Of a stretch of DNA of 64,000 nt, positions 34,588 through 43,777 are shown one piece after another (position 1 is the stretch's first letter; every line of letters starts with the position of its first letter). This stretch comes from Bacillota bacterium (GTDB lineage Bacteria > Bacillota > Clostridia > Christensenellales > Christensenellaceae): contig JAEWMJ010000057.1 of NCBI GenBank assembly GCA_023393165.1, forward strand, positions 124,001 to 188,000, in the 5' to 3' direction. The notes under the pieces were generated by a model. It did not search any database. It worked only from the letters and a program-made list of their open reading frames with translations, and was not told the origin of the DNA. Both the position numbers and the translations under genes were made by a program.

Positions 34588-36342
34588 TTAAGGTTTTGCA
34601 TATAGAACCTGTCCGCCAAACAATTCCCGATAAACCACCTGCCCACGTGAGGATGAAGCGTCCACAATATACCCATTCCCAGCGTATATGGCAACGTGGC
34701 TAATATTCATAAATCTGCCATTATCATCCAGAGAGAAGAAAATAAGGTCCCCCGGTTCAAGGTCATTCGGGGATATAGTCAATCCATTATCAACGCAGTA
34801 CTCAGCCTGCTCCGCCGCTGTTCGCGGCAAAAAGATCCCCACCTGCTGATAACACCACTGCGTAAGATAGCTGCAATCAGTATAATCGTCCTGCCCGGCA
34901 TTGGATTGGCTATACGGATCACCTAAACGGGACAAGGCCAGACGTACGATTTCCGCACCAAACTGTCCCGAAGGAAGATTGTTGTACAAATTTTGAAGCT
35001 GATCTGGAGTAAGTCCAACGTTACTGTCCAAACCCAGCAAAGCAAACATTATAGGCCGGAACTCCCCGGACAGCATTTCTTCCATTATTTCTTTCTGATC
35101 ATTCGTAAAACCATAATCATTCGCCTGCTGCCCTGCTGTTTTGCTGGTGACGGTAATATGCAAAATATCTTCGTAAGTCGTAACAGTTTCTTTTCTGGTC
35201 GTGCCATCATCATTTCTTATGGTTACAATTTCAGTCCTCTCTTGGGTTTCTACTGCATAGTCTATCAGGTTCATATCCCAAAAAACGGATTTCAGGAAAT
35301 CAATCCGCGCAGTATCAATGGACGCAACATCCATAGCGTTTTCACTGTTCATGGTGGTTTTGACGGCAAACACAGCCACAACATCCATCCAGTTATTGAT
35401 TCGGATGTTGTCTACGCTGCCGGGGTAGTCGATCATCACGCTGTCCACATCGGTATGTTCGGTCTTGATGCGTTCAATCCTTGAGGTAAAATCGGAGTTG
35501 ACTTCCTGTACCACACTGGTAATGGGCGTTACATTGGCATCCTTGTTTTCACCTGAAAAAAATATACCAAACGGTGATTTAATCAAAAATGCCACCAGGC
35601 AGAAAATAAGGATAATAACGATTACCACCCATCCTCCCGCAGCAATTATGGCAATAAGGCCCTTGATTGCCGCGATAGCCGCTTTAACCGCTGCCACCAC
35701 CGCCTTTACTATTGCCCTTGCTGTAATTGCCGCCATGCGCACAGCCTGTATTGCCCGTCTTGTTGCCCGCACGGTGGTCTGCGTTGCCCTGGCCGCTGTC
35801 TTTGCCGCCGTTTGCGAAGTCTTAATGGTGGTTTTAGCGGTAGAATGTGCGGTCTTTATTGTCTTACGCGAGGTCTTGATCGTGCCTTTTTCAGTTTCCT
35901 TCACGGCTTTACCCTTGAAACGGCCCGTTTGTTTCGCTTTTTGTATAAATCTCCGCTTTCCCGGTTCACTTTGCACGGACGTTGGAGCTTTTTGGCCTGC
36001 CGTTCCTCTTGTTTCATTCTTTGGAGATTGCCAGTTAGTATATCCATCGGAGGATTCCGGGCGAAAAGAATCCCTGTTTGCCGTGCGGCCTTCCTTTATC
36101 TTCCGAACCGCCTTTTTCCATTGAACTTGAGCGATCCGCCCTACTTTTTTAACAACGGTCCAGGTGCCTTCCTTAACCTTGTTCCCCGCATATTCCACAT
36201 AATTTTCATTACCTGTTTGCCGTGTCTGTTCCGACTGCTCTTTAGTACGTATATAAGCGTTTTTCGCATTACGGGTAACATCTGCCGCTTTATCCAGCGT
36301 TTTGATTCCCTTAACCGTTCTTTTTGTTTTGATTTTATCCAA
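34588..36342 (-). CDS. NlpC/P60 peptidoglycan hydrolase of the transfer apparatus (Tn916 ORF14/CwlT-like role)
   Basis: The protein has 584 residues. The long N-terminal cytoplasmic part is very basic with Lys/Thr/Ala-rich repeats (about 140-225), followed by one membrane helix (about 235-258) and a 240-residue extracellular stretch. The C-terminal NlpC/P60 domain (about 465-584) has the catalytic Cys in YTDCSYLTQWCY and His in ISHVAIYAG. It would open the cell wall for the mating channel, the job of VirB1/CwlT. The N-terminal lysozyme-like domain of Tn916 CwlT is not evident. It is the last transfer gene before the cargo. Confidence 0.88.
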   Translation of the reverse strand: MDKIKTKRTVKGIKTLDKAADVTRNAKNAYIRTKEQSEQTRQTGNENYVEYAGNKVKEGTWTVVKKVGRIAQVQWKKAVRKIKEGRTANRDSFRPESSDGYTNWQSPKNETRGTAGQKAPTSVQSEPGKRRFIQKAKQTGRFKGKAVKETEKGTIKTSRKTIKTAHSTAKTTIKTSQTAAKTAARATQTTVRATRRAIQAVRMAAITARAIVKAVVAAVKAAIAAIKGLIAIIAAGGWVVIVIILIFCLVAFLIKSPFGIFFSGENKDANVTPITSVVQEVNSDFTSRIERIKTEHTDVDSVMIDYPGSVDNIRINNWMDVVAVFAVKTTMNSENAMDVASIDTARIDFLKSVFWDMNLIDYAVETQERTEIVTIRNDDGTTRKETVTTYEDILHITVTSKTAGQQANDYGFTNDQKEIMEEMLSGEFRPIMFALLGLDSNVGLTPDQLQNLYNNLPSGQFGAEIVRLALSRLGDPYSQSNAGQDDYTDCSYLTQWCYQQVGIFLPRTAAEQAEYCVDNGLTISPNDLEPGDLIFFSLDDNGRFMNISHVAIYAGNGYIVDASSSRGQVVYRELFGGQVLYAKP

Positions 36343-36366
36343 ACCCGCACCTCCGTTCCCGGCAAG

Positions 36367-36396
36367 AAAAAGTAGGGACCGGTCGAAAGACCGATC
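36367..36396 (-). terminator. Hairpin between virB4 and the NlpC gene
   Basis: A GATCGGTC / GACCGGTC stem (one mismatch) with a GNRA-like loop is followed on the minus strand by TTTTT, in the 70-bp gap. It may attenuate readthrough into the hydrolase gene. Confidence 0.55.
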
Positions 36397-36412
36397 CTTT
36401 GAATGAATATTG

Positions 36413-38740
36413 TCACATGACCGCCTGTTCGCCCGGCTTGGTTGTCATTAACTTGTACAGCCGGGTATTCTGCGGAAACTTATTCACAAACGGCACAAGG
36501 GAACTGCCGTACTTAATCAGCCCACATCCTACGTCAGCATTTGTAATATAGCTCATTTGCTCGTTTGAGATATTAAGAAGCTTTGCCAGCTTCTCACGGT
36601 CGGAAGCTGCCTGATTGAGCATAACGATAAATTCGCTGTTGCTGAGCATAGTGCTGGCAAGAACGGAATCCAGAAGGTATTCCACATTCTGTGTGATCCC
36701 CGTTGGATAAGCGTTACGTTTTCTGAATCTGCGCCAGGCCGAATTAAAGAAGGCGCCACTGTATTCGTTTTCAAATACAACATGAAATTCGTCCAGAAAA
36801 ATATGCGTCCGCTTACCCCTGCGCCAGTTCTCTGTCACGCGGTTGATCATCGCGTCTGTAATCACCAGAAGGCCCATCGTTTTGAGCTGCTTGCCTAAAT
36901 CCATGATGTCGTACACTACCATACGGTTTTGTACATCCACATTGGTCGGATGTGCAAAGGCATTTAAGCTGCCGTTTGTAAAAAGTTCAAGGGAGAGCGC
37001 AAGCTCGCGCGCCTCAGGCTCGTTCTGTACAAGCAACTTCTCCCGCAGTGTGCAGAGCGTCGGTATCTCTCCACCTTTTTGGTAATCGGCATAAACCGCC
37101 GCCGTGCAACGGTCTATAATACTCTTTTCCTTTGAGCCAAGCCCCTTTTTATCAAGCTGTTCGAACAGTGACAAAACAAACTCGGACTTGTCAATCACAG
37201 GATTTCCGCCGTCCCCGTAACCTTCCACCATATCAAGGGCATTGATATGGTCACGGCTCCCGGCCGCGATGCGTATCGTTTCGCCGCCCAACGCACGAAT
37301 GAGCGACGCATACTCGCGCTCCGGATCACAAATCATAATATCGTCATTTGTGGCTAATGCAAGGTAAATAATCCATTCTTTTGCGTTAAAGGATTTTCCT
37401 GATCCCGGTACGCCAAACAGGAAAGCATTGGCGTTCATCAGCTTCGCCTTGTTGCACATAATGAGGTTATGTGAAATGGCATTTTCCCCGGAGTAGATAC
37501 CCCCTGTATCCATAATCTCCTGTACCCGGAACGGCATTAACACCGCCAGACTTTCAGTGGTAAGGGTACGAAGGGCATCGATTTTCCGCAGGCCGATCGG
37601 AATTGCAGTATTCAGACCGTCCATCTGCTGGTATTTCAGCGTCGCAAACTGGCAAAGATGCTTCCTCGCTGTGGTAAATAAAGCATCAGTATCGCCGTTA
37701 AGCTGCTCCATTGTATCGGCGGTATGCACCATTGTGAGGACTGCAAACATCATCCGCTGGTCCCTGGCTGTCAGATCATCAAGAAATTCCTTGCTTTCCC
37801 TGCGTTGCTGTTCCATATCGTAAGGAACGACCGCGCTGAAGTTATTGTTCTGGTTTTGCCTTCTCTGCCAGTTCGCAATATTCGTTTCCACGCCAAGCAG
37901 ACGTTTTTCCACCTCCCGTACGGCCTCATCCGTGGGAATAGGAATAATGTCTACGCTCATCATCAGATTACGGTTCAGGTCTGTAAGCTCTGCAATCATA
38001 CTGTCCCTGATAAACGAAGCGTATTCCCGCAAATAAATGACGCGCCCGAACCGGCTTCCCATTCTGAAATAGTCGTTTTCAAACTCCATTGTGTCCGGGC
38101 AGATAAAGTCTTTGAAATCATGCCCTTTGCGCATTGTCTCCGATAACTCAAATCTGAAATCCGTTTCTTCACCCGTACGGTAGAAATCATGGAGCATTCT
38201 CAGCTTTTCAGTGGCGTCAAGTTCCGCGCATCTGGAACCAAGTCGGGCGAAATGGGAAATAAGGTCGGCTCCGACGCGAGTAAAATACGCCCTTGTTTCC
38301 TCGATGTTCTTTTTGTAGATCGAAATAGTAATATACTTTTCCTGTACGATGTTGTTTGCCCCCGTCGCCTTTTCAAGCAGCATTGCATTGTATTCTTTGC
38401 GGTAAATATCCAGCCCGTCGTCCTGATACGGGATCAGAATGGCTCGTTCAAAATCAGCCCTGTTTAGGCGGCGGTTTACGATGGTGATTTTAGTGGTCGC
38501 GCCGCTATCCAAAGAATTCAACAATTCGCTGTACTCCAGAAACATGGCTTCCTTGTCCTCGCGGGAAGCAACGGCATAGTTGATGTCGGTAAATTTGTAG
38601 GTTTTGGCGTATTTATTTTTGCCAACATAAAAAATGCCATCTTCCCATATAGCTTGAATGGGGATGGCCTGCTGGACACCTTTGGGAATCACGAAACGCT
38701 CCCTGTCCTGCCTGAAAATTCTTAGCAAGGTGTTAATCAT
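36413..38740 (-). CDS. virB4: VirB4-family conjugation ATPase
   Basis: The protein has 775 residues. The N-terminal half is the VirB4/TraE-type domain. The motor domain has Walker A FLFGVPGSGKSFNAKEW (about residue 445) and Walker B-like THIFLDEFHVVFEN, with ITQNVEYLLDS, the conserved helicase-like Gln motif. It powers assembly and substrate transfer of the type IV secretion channel and corresponds to Tn916 ORF16. Its start overlaps the prgI stop by 8 bp, so the two are translationally coupled. Confidence 0.95.
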   Translation of the reverse strand: MINTLLRIFRQDRERFVIPKGVQQAIPIQAIWEDGIFYVGKNKYAKTYKFTDINYAVASREDKEAMFLEYSELLNSLDSGATTKITIVNRRLNRADFERAILIPYQDDGLDIYRKEYNAMLLEKATGANNIVQEKYITISIYKKNIEETRAYFTRVGADLISHFARLGSRCAELDATEKLRMLHDFYRTGEETDFRFELSETMRKGHDFKDFICPDTMEFENDYFRMGSRFGRVIYLREYASFIRDSMIAELTDLNRNLMMSVDIIPIPTDEAVREVEKRLLGVETNIANWQRRQNQNNNFSAVVPYDMEQQRRESKEFLDDLTARDQRMMFAVLTMVHTADTMEQLNGDTDALFTTARKHLCQFATLKYQQMDGLNTAIPIGLRKIDALRTLTTESLAVLMPFRVQEIMDTGGIYSGENAISHNLIMCNKAKLMNANAFLFGVPGSGKSFNAKEWIIYLALATNDDIMICDPEREYASLIRALGGETIRIAAGSRDHINALDMVEGYGDGGNPVIDKSEFVLSLFEQLDKKGLGSKEKSIIDRCTAAVYADYQKGGEIPTLCTLREKLLVQNEPEARELALSLELFTNGSLNAFAHPTNVDVQNRMVVYDIMDLGKQLKTMGLLVITDAMINRVTENWRRGKRTHIFLDEFHVVFENEYSGAFFNSAWRRFRKRNAYPTGITQNVEYLLDSVLASTMLSNSEFIVMLNQAASDREKLAKLLNISNEQMSYITNADVGCGLIKYGSSLVPFVNKFPQNTRLYKLMTTKPGEQAVM

Positions 38741-39098
38741 GGCGCTTATATTCCTCCTTTTCCTTCTCTGAAATAAATGTTTTCATGGCTTCGTAATAGA
38801 TGTTCGCCGGATGAAAGGTAAGACGCTTGGGCATAAGAAACTCCGATTTGATATATGCCCAGATGAACTGCTCCGCTGTCATGCCGTGGTATCTAATAAA
38901 TCCCAGTGCTGCAAACGGAAAGGCTCCCAATATGCACATCCAGCTCACGGTATCCGTTCCGAGAAAATTCCGCAGACCAAAGTAAATGCCTACAGCCACA
39001 GCGACTGCCAATATAGAAAAAAGGAACTGCCGCAGTGACAGTCCAAAAAACATACTTTCCGTGTAATCCCGGATTTCGCGGTTTATCTTGACTTCCAT
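38733..39098 (-). CDS. PrgI-family conjugal transfer membrane protein
   Basis: The protein has 121 residues from ATG 39098, preceded by GGAAGGAGG; a longer frame to 39134 is not supported. Two membrane helices lie at about residues 22-60, preceded by the conserved YTESMFFGLSLRQ segment. The family, named for PrgI of pCF10, corresponds to VirB3-like components that partner VirB4; the overlap with virB4 agrees. Confidence 0.9.
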   Translation of the reverse strand: MEVKINREIRDYTESMFFGLSLRQFLFSILAVAVAVGIYFGLRNFLGTDTVSWMCILGAFPFAALGFIRYHGMTAEQFIWAYIKSEFLMPKRLTFHPANIYYEAMKTFISEKEKEEYKRHD

Positions 39099-39116
39099 AA
39101 GAACCTCCTTCCAAAT

Positions 39117-39142
39117 AAAAAAAGCACCCTGCATGAGGCGCT
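39117..39142 (-). terminator. Terminator-like hairpin before prgI
   Basis: An AGCGCC / GGGTGCT-type stem with one mismatch, followed by seven T residues on the minus strand, lies between the Spo0E-like gene and prgI. It could partly uncouple upstream transcription from the virB4 block. Confidence 0.55.
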
Positions 39143-39156
39143 ATTGTGTTCCTGGC

Positions 39157-39348
39157 TTATCGTTCCTTCTCTTTTCTGTGTTTCGCTTTTTCCCTTTGTA
39201 TTTTGGCAACCAGTTCATCAACCTTGCGGTTTTGTTCCATCAATGCCTCATCCTGGTCGAACGGTATTCCCTTTTTTATGGCTTCATCCACAAGTTTATT
39301 GAGCTTTTCCCTCTCTTTTTCCAGATCTTCATCACTCGGCTTTTTCAT
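39157..39348 (-). CDS. Spo0E-like small coiled protein
   Basis: The protein has 63 residues. The helix-loop-helix pattern EREKLNKLVDEAIKKG, then EQNRKVDELVAKIQ resembles Spo0E-family aspartyl-phosphate phosphatases. In Spo0E the second helix carries SxxxD; here the Ser position is Asn (QNRKVD), so phosphatase activity may be lost. Similar small proteins are commonly encoded at this position in Tn1549-type elements. If active, it could link transfer to the Spo0A phosphorelay of the host. A GGAGA site precedes the ATG. Confidence 0.6.
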   Translation of the reverse strand: MKKPSDEDLEKEREKLNKLVDEAIKKGIPFDQDEALMEQNRKVDELVAKIQREKAKHRKEKER

Positions 39349-39472
39349 ATGGAATCTCCTTTCGCCTTCGCTGTTGTAACAGCCTTTAGTTTATTATTTT
39401 CACAGGTGATGTTTTTTACATTTGCGCCGCGTGATATAATGGAAATATATAACATCGAAGGGAGTGTCCATT

Positions 39473-39883
39473 ATGCCAATCGTCGCCATGATTTCCCTCT
39501 GCATTACATTGGGGTTATTTCTTTTTTCGCTTATATTTAAAGTAGCCGGAAAGCTCCGGCTGACGCTTCCCATCATTTGCTTTTTGCTTTTTGCCACCGT
39601 GCTGAACAAATGGGCATCAGAACATGAAGCTCTATCATTCATTATTCTTTTCTCGCTGCTTGGCCTGACCGTGTTGAGCTGGATTGTGTCGCTTATAAAA
39701 AAGATACGGAGCAAGCGGGATGAGAAATATTTTGAGGATGATGTTGCGTGGCAGCTCAGGCGGGCAAGAGAGATGGGCGTACCTCTTGACAAAGTTCAGT
39801 TTAACGAGCAGGGGGATTTGCTTGATCCAAGAACAGGGAAACCCGTTGTATTCGGGGATAACGCTCCATTCAAGGATATATGA
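39473..39883 (+). CDS. Plus-strand membrane protein inside the transfer region
   Basis: The protein has about 136 residues from ATG 39473 (GAAGGGAG eight bases upstream). Three membrane helices occur (about 5-22, 28-42, 50-72), followed by a cytoplasmic tail with QLRRAREMGVPLDKVQFN. A TATAAT at 39435-39440 and a perfect terminator stem after the stop indicate an independent transcript, opposite to every other gene of the ICE backbone. The family is not recognised. An entry-exclusion or regulatory role is a guess only. Confidence 0.65.
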   Translation: MPIVAMISLCITLGLFLFSLIFKVAGKLRLTLPIICFLLFATVLNKWASEHEALSFIILFSLLGLTVLSWIVSLIKKIRSKRDEKYFEDDVAWQLRRAREMGVPLDKVQFNEQGDLLDPRTGKPVVFGDNAPFKDI

Positions 39884-39885
39884 GA

Positions 39886-39914
39886 ATACCGGGCTATCAG
39901 GCCCGGTATCTTTA
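39886..39914 (+). terminator. Terminator after the plus-strand membrane gene
   Basis: A perfect 9-bp stem ATACCGGGC / GCCCGGTAT followed by CTTTAA; it also separates the convergent gene at 39947. Confidence 0.7.
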
Positions 39915-39946
39915 ATAATCTCGCCATATCACGCAAACCAACATTC

Positions 39947-40531
39947 TCACCGCGCTCCGGTATCCCGGCCTGGAGCTTTCGGCTGCAAATCCGTCGGTCT
40001 TCTGCCATCAAGCGGCTTGACAAAATCGACATACTTCAAGGCATAGATTGCATTGTCGTTAAGCTGCCGCTGCCATGCGTTTTCCCGCGGTGACCAATGG
40101 AAACCCTTGTGGCTCAGGATGTCGCGTTGTTCGGCGGTTGGGCGTTCGTCAAAAATCAGTTGAAGGCGATTAAGTTCTGTGTTAATAACCGCTTCGCCGC
40201 CCTCAAACTTCCAGCCTACAAAGCCGACTTCACGATTGTGTGTAATTTCCATGATCCTCTTTTGCAGCCGTTTAATTTCGGCATTATTGTTCGAAAGATC
40301 ATAGCTTGGAAAAGGTACGGTTTCCCATGAAAGGTTAGTTGTTTTAATTCTTCTGTCGATTGTATCCGCCAAAGTATCAGACATATTGGGCGCACCCTTA
40401 CAGGTACCATTTTTGCGATAATAGTTGTTGGTTTCTTTCATAAATGTCTGTCTTTTCTGACAGGCTTCCAGCTTCTCATTCAGTTTTTCCAAAGCCTCCG
40501 GATCACTGCTTGAAATCACATTATTGCTCAT
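39947..40531 (-). CDS. Conserved Tn1549-type accessory protein
   Basis: The protein has 194 residues and is soluble. A helical N-terminus contains KRQTFMKETNNYYRKNGTCK, and a C-terminal segment has RLQLIFDERPTAEQRDIL and GFHWSPRENAWQRQL. I recognise this pattern from accessory proteins of Clostridia ICEs but cannot give a function. The last motif resembles a small alpha-beta unit repeated in large ICE-encoded polyproteins. It follows the TrbL-like gene by 22 bp on the same strand. Confidence 0.6.
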   Translation of the reverse strand: MSNNVISSSDPEALEKLNEKLEACQKRQTFMKETNNYYRKNGTCKGAPNMSDTLADTIDRRIKTTNLSWETVPFPSYDLSNNNAEIKRLQKRIMEITHNREVGFVGWKFEGGEAVINTELNRLQLIFDERPTAEQRDILSHKGFHWSPRENAWQRQLNDNAIYALKYVDFVKPLDGRRPTDLQPKAPGRDTGAR

Positions 40532-40553
40532 TTTTATTTTTCTCCTTGTTGGG

Positions 40554-41393
40554 CTATAGCCCCATCATTTCTCTTACTACACGGTCGGACATTCTCACAG
40601 CCCCTACCAGCACAAGCATGTTAAAAATCAATTCCCCCACATACGACCAGACCATAGTAACTGCGCTGGCGCTGGAATCCACCACAGGCGGGGATGCTGC
40701 AAAAACCGAGAAGATAACACAAGCCAACACTATGATTGCTGCCTCCAGGCAGACCGCCGCGTATCCTTTCAGAAAGGATTTGCCGACACTTTGCGTCGGC
40801 TCCCCGGCAAATGTAGCCAGAGGAACTGGCGCAATGGCCGTATAGAGATACAGCCGAAAAAACCTGCCGTACACGCTCAAGATCATAATGAATGAACATA
40901 TCGTAATAAACAGACTCCCGATAAGCGTCACCGCCCAAAGTGGGATGCTCTCCCAGAATGAACAGTTTTGAATCGCTGTAACGATCTCGCTTGGTAAAAC
41001 GCTTGTGCCCGGCGCTCCAAAGCCCGAACTGCTGATGATCGTAGATACGATTCCCTGCACGATGTTGAATAACGCCATCATAAGTTCCAGTCCATAGGTT
41101 ATAACCGCTTTGGCAAGTACGAATCTGATGAACAGCTTAATGGCTACCTCCGGGCGCTTGATTTCCGCAAAGCTACCGCAGGTCTTTACCACACCAATGA
41201 CGAAAAACAGCACCAGCAAGGCCAGCCCGATTGCCTGCAGCGCGCCGTTTATATTCACAATCACGTTCCATATGCCGCCACCCTTAAAATCCGTCGGGGA
41301 TTGGGTAATGATCTGCCAAATTTCCGATAGTTTTTGATTCCATGTTTGCAGCGCGTTATTAAGGTTGTCTATGACCCAATTACCGCTTCCCAA
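40554..41393 (-). CDS. TrbL/VirB6-like mating-channel membrane protein
   Basis: The protein has 279 residues. Six or so membrane helices follow a soluble N-terminal 50 residues. The segments LGLALLVLFFVIGVVKT-like (about 60-80) and IAPVPLATFAGEPTQSVGKS with FLKGYAAVCLEA are typical of TrbL/VirB6-like proteins of Gram-positive ICEs, which form the inner part of the transfer channel. A GC-rich hairpin (41417-41438) lies between it and the preceding gene. Confidence 0.82.
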   Translation of the reverse strand: MGSGNWVIDNLNNALQTWNQKLSEIWQIITQSPTDFKGGGIWNVIVNINGALQAIGLALLVLFFVIGVVKTCGSFAEIKRPEVAIKLFIRFVLAKAVITYGLELMMALFNIVQGIVSTIISSSGFGAPGTSVLPSEIVTAIQNCSFWESIPLWAVTLIGSLFITICSFIMILSVYGRFFRLYLYTAIAPVPLATFAGEPTQSVGKSFLKGYAAVCLEAAIIVLACVIFSVFAASPPVVDSSASAVTMVWSYVGELIFNMLVLVGAVRMSDRVVREMMGL

Positions 41394-41416
41394 ATAAACT
41401 CACCTTCTTTCAAACA

Positions 41417-41438
41417 GGCGGGCCCAGTAGGACCCGCC
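41417..41438 (-). promoter_or_regulatory. GC-rich hairpin upstream of the TrbL-like gene
   Basis: A GGCGGG / CCCGCC stem in a 56-bp gap, without a T run; probably an mRNA-structure or processing element rather than a terminator. Confidence 0.4.
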
Positions 41439-41448
41439 CTTGTAACAG

Positions 41449-41676
41449 TCAGCGGCATGGTTCATCCCTGCCGGGCTTTTTGTCCTTTATAACGCCGTAT
41501 TTGTCATCTACATAAAAGTGATTAACAAACGGGTTATAGATCGCATGGCACCGAACTCCGTTATATTCAGCCAGATAATCGTTATCACCCAGCCGCTCAA
41601 GAATTGTGGCTTCCTGTAGTTCGCCATTTAGCGAATGAATGTACATTTTTTCAGTGATCGGAAATTTACTAAACAT
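41449..41676 (-). CDS. Small conserved ICE protein
   Basis: The protein has 75 residues from ATG 41676, whose GGAGG overlaps the stop of the upstream Maff2-like gene. The sequence includes MYIHSLNGELQEATILERLG and CHAIYNPFVNHFYVDD, a compact beta-rich pattern. Function unknown. Position and coupling place it in the channel-assembly block. Confidence 0.6.
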   Translation of the reverse strand: MFSKFPITEKMYIHSLNGELQEATILERLGDNDYLAEYNGVRCHAIYNPFVNHFYVDDKYGVIKDKKPGRDEPCR

Positions 41677-41681
41677 TACTA

Positions 41682-41993
41682 TCAACCTCCTGTAATAAGC
41701 GTCAGGATTTCTTTTGCGAAGGTGATGATAATCCCCCCGGCCAGAGTCAAAAACCCGTTTGCGCGCTGGGAAGGATCATGGGACTTAAGGGACAGGCCAA
41801 CCTGTACGATACCCCACCCAAGCAAGATCATGCCGATTGCTCGAATCAACCCAAAAATAAAGTCTGACAGGTTGTTGACTACTGTAAGCGGGTCATCGGT
41901 TGCCGCATAAGCAGTCATAAAAAAAGGTACTGTCACCAGTACCAAAACACAATACACGATAAAGGCTCTTTTGGCCTTTCTAGATATTTTCAT
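41682..41993 (-). CDS. Maff2/VirB2-like small membrane protein
   Basis: The protein has 103 residues. A signal-like hydrophobic helix ends at TAYAATDDP, followed by two further hydrophobic helices (about 38-65 and 80-100) around the loop SLKSHDPSQRANGF. This is the Maff2 family, common in Tn1549-type elements, which has the size and two-helix layout of a VirB2-like pilin. It starts four bases inside the end of virD4. Confidence 0.82.
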   Translation of the reverse strand: MKISRKAKRAFIVYCVLVLVTVPFFMTAYAATDDPLTVVNNLSDFIFGLIRAIGMILLGWGIVQVGLSLKSHDPSQRANGFLTLAGGIIITFAKEILTLITGG

Positions 41994-43777
41994 GGTATCA
42001 GTCCTCCTATTTTTGTTGGTAATAAGGCGGCGATTTCCTCTTCGGTTAGAAGTTCGTAATCGCCGTTTTCGTTCAATTCCACCTTTCTCCAGTCCACAGC
42101 GCTTTTAGTGCTGCCATGCCTATAGGGCTCTGCGCCAACGTCAGCAGTAAGCCGAATATTGGGATGCTTCATAATGTCGTACTTATCGTCCCGCAGCGCC
42201 CGTTCGCCCCTGATGAACAACAAAGCGTAGCGGTTATCCAGCATCCGCACTTCGTCCGGGGTCAGCAGCTCACGCCCGGACAACTGATAATTGGTGGAAT
42301 AGTTGCCGTTTCTGCCTGAGCTTTGTCCATAGGTATTCATATCAATGGTCGCTTTTCCGAGTAACTCGGATACATACTTATGGGTACTTTGTTCATTACC
42401 GCCCATATAGAGAAATTCGTCGCAATTGCCGACAATGCTCTCCCAGGAATCTTTAAATAAAGCTTTTAGCTGCGCCAAGTTCTGTATAATGATGGAAACG
42501 CTGATCTCCCGGCTCCGCATCGTGGATAAAAGCTTATCAAACTCATCCGGGAGGGCAACATTCGAAAATTCATCCATTACAAAATGAACGTGAACAGGAA
42601 GCCTGCCGCCGTGGACATGATCGGCCAGGTAGTAAAGCTGTTGAAAAAGTTGGGTATAAAGCATTCCAACGATGAAATTGAAGCTGGAGTCATTGTCGGG
42701 TATCACTGCAAAAAGGGCTGTCTTTTTCTCCCCGATTGAGGGCAACTCCATTTCATCCGCTGTTGTGATGCCCGCAATGGAGGTCAGATTGAATTTTTCC
42801 AGACGGACGCCTAGGCTGATCAGGATTGACTTCGCCGTTTTCCCTGCTGCCAGCTTGAAGATGTTGTACTGTTTAACAGCCAGATGTTCCGGCTCCCGCA
42901 TGGCAAGCCTCTCAAATAGCTCGTCCAGTGGACTTTGATAAGTCTCGTCATCTTCCCGGACTTCCGCCGACGCAATCATTTCCATAACCATGGAGAAGTT
43001 TTGTTCATCCTCTGGCGCTTCGGAAAGCAGGTAAAGAATGAGAGCTTCCAGCAACGCGGTTTCAGAACGCTCCCAAAAGGGATCATTGGTATTGCTGCCT
43101 TTTGGCGTTGTATTGCGGATCAAGTTGGTCACGAGCTTCAGCACATCTTTGTCATCATCCAAGTAGGTAAACGGATTGTAGCAGTGGGACAGGTGCATAT
43201 TGATCAGATCAAGCACCTTGATTTTATAACCTTTTGTTTTCAGCAGATTACCCGAATCCCGCAGGATCTCCCCTTTTGGGTCCAGTACAACAAAAGATGT
43301 GTTTGCCTGCATGACGTTCGGTTTCGCAAAAAAACGTGTTTTACCTGAACCTGAACCACCCACCACCATGACATTCAGGTTACGCCTATGTTTCCTACCA
43401 TCCAGACCGATACGGACACTCCGTGTAAGGATTTTGTTCCTCTGGGGCCTTACATCCCTGTATTTCTTATTGACCGCAAACGCGTCACCCCACCGGGCGC
43501 TACCGTGTTCCTCCCGCCTGCGGTAATTCCGTTTGGTGGAAATGTAAATTCCGATACACATCCCGTAGGCCGCAATAAAGACCAGAATGCACTTGGGCGT
43601 ATCCTTAACCCATTGGATTTCAAATGGATTTTTCATAGCCTCCGCAAAGCCTTTCACAATGCCTACCAGCCCCTGAGAAAGAAAAGGGGCGGCTACAAGA
43701 GCCGCCCATACCACTGGGACCAACAGTATTATACAAAATGTAATGATTGTTCGTTTATCATTGCTGTCCATCATCAT
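41990..43777 (-). CDS. virD4: VirD4/TcpA-type coupling protein
   Basis: The protein has about 595 residues from ATG 43777, the first of three consecutive ATG codons. Two N-terminal membrane helices (about 7-30 and 60-80) precede a TraG/VirD4 motor with Walker A MVVGGSGSGKTRFF (about residue 150) and Walker B HFVMDEFSNVALP. It brings the relaxase-DNA complex to the channel. The start overlaps a 23-codon ORF that may couple its translation. A longer frame to 43885 would run through the upstream gene and is rejected. Confidence 0.93.
   Translation of the reverse strand: MMMDSNDKRTIITFCIILLVPVVWAALVAAPFLSQGLVGIVKGFAEAMKNPFEIQWVKDTPKCILVFIAAYGMCIGIYISTKRNYRRREEHGSARWGDAFAVNKKYRDVRPQRNKILTRSVRIGLDGRKHRRNLNVMVVGGSGSGKTRFFAKPNVMQANTSFVVLDPKGEILRDSGNLLKTKGYKIKVLDLINMHLSHCYNPFTYLDDDKDVLKLVTNLIRNTTPKGSNTNDPFWERSETALLEALILYLLSEAPEDEQNFSMVMEMIASAEVREDDETYQSPLDELFERLAMREPEHLAVKQYNIFKLAAGKTAKSILISLGVRLEKFNLTSIAGITTADEMELPSIGEKKTALFAVIPDNDSSFNFIVGMLYTQLFQQLYYLADHVHGGRLPVHVHFVMDEFSNVALPDEFDKLLSTMRSREISVSIIIQNLAQLKALFKDSWESIVGNCDEFLYMGGNEQSTHKYVSELLGKATIDMNTYGQSSGRNGNYSTNYQLSGRELLTPDEVRMLDNRYALLFIRGERALRDDKYDIMKHPNIRLTADVGAEPYRHGSTKSAVDWRKVELNENGDYELLTEEEIAALLPTKIGGLIP

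Noticed and set aside
34993..36375. Three plus-strand frames opposite the NlpC/P60 gene
   Set aside because: They lie wholly within the clearly coding minus-strand gene and have no similarity or start signals.
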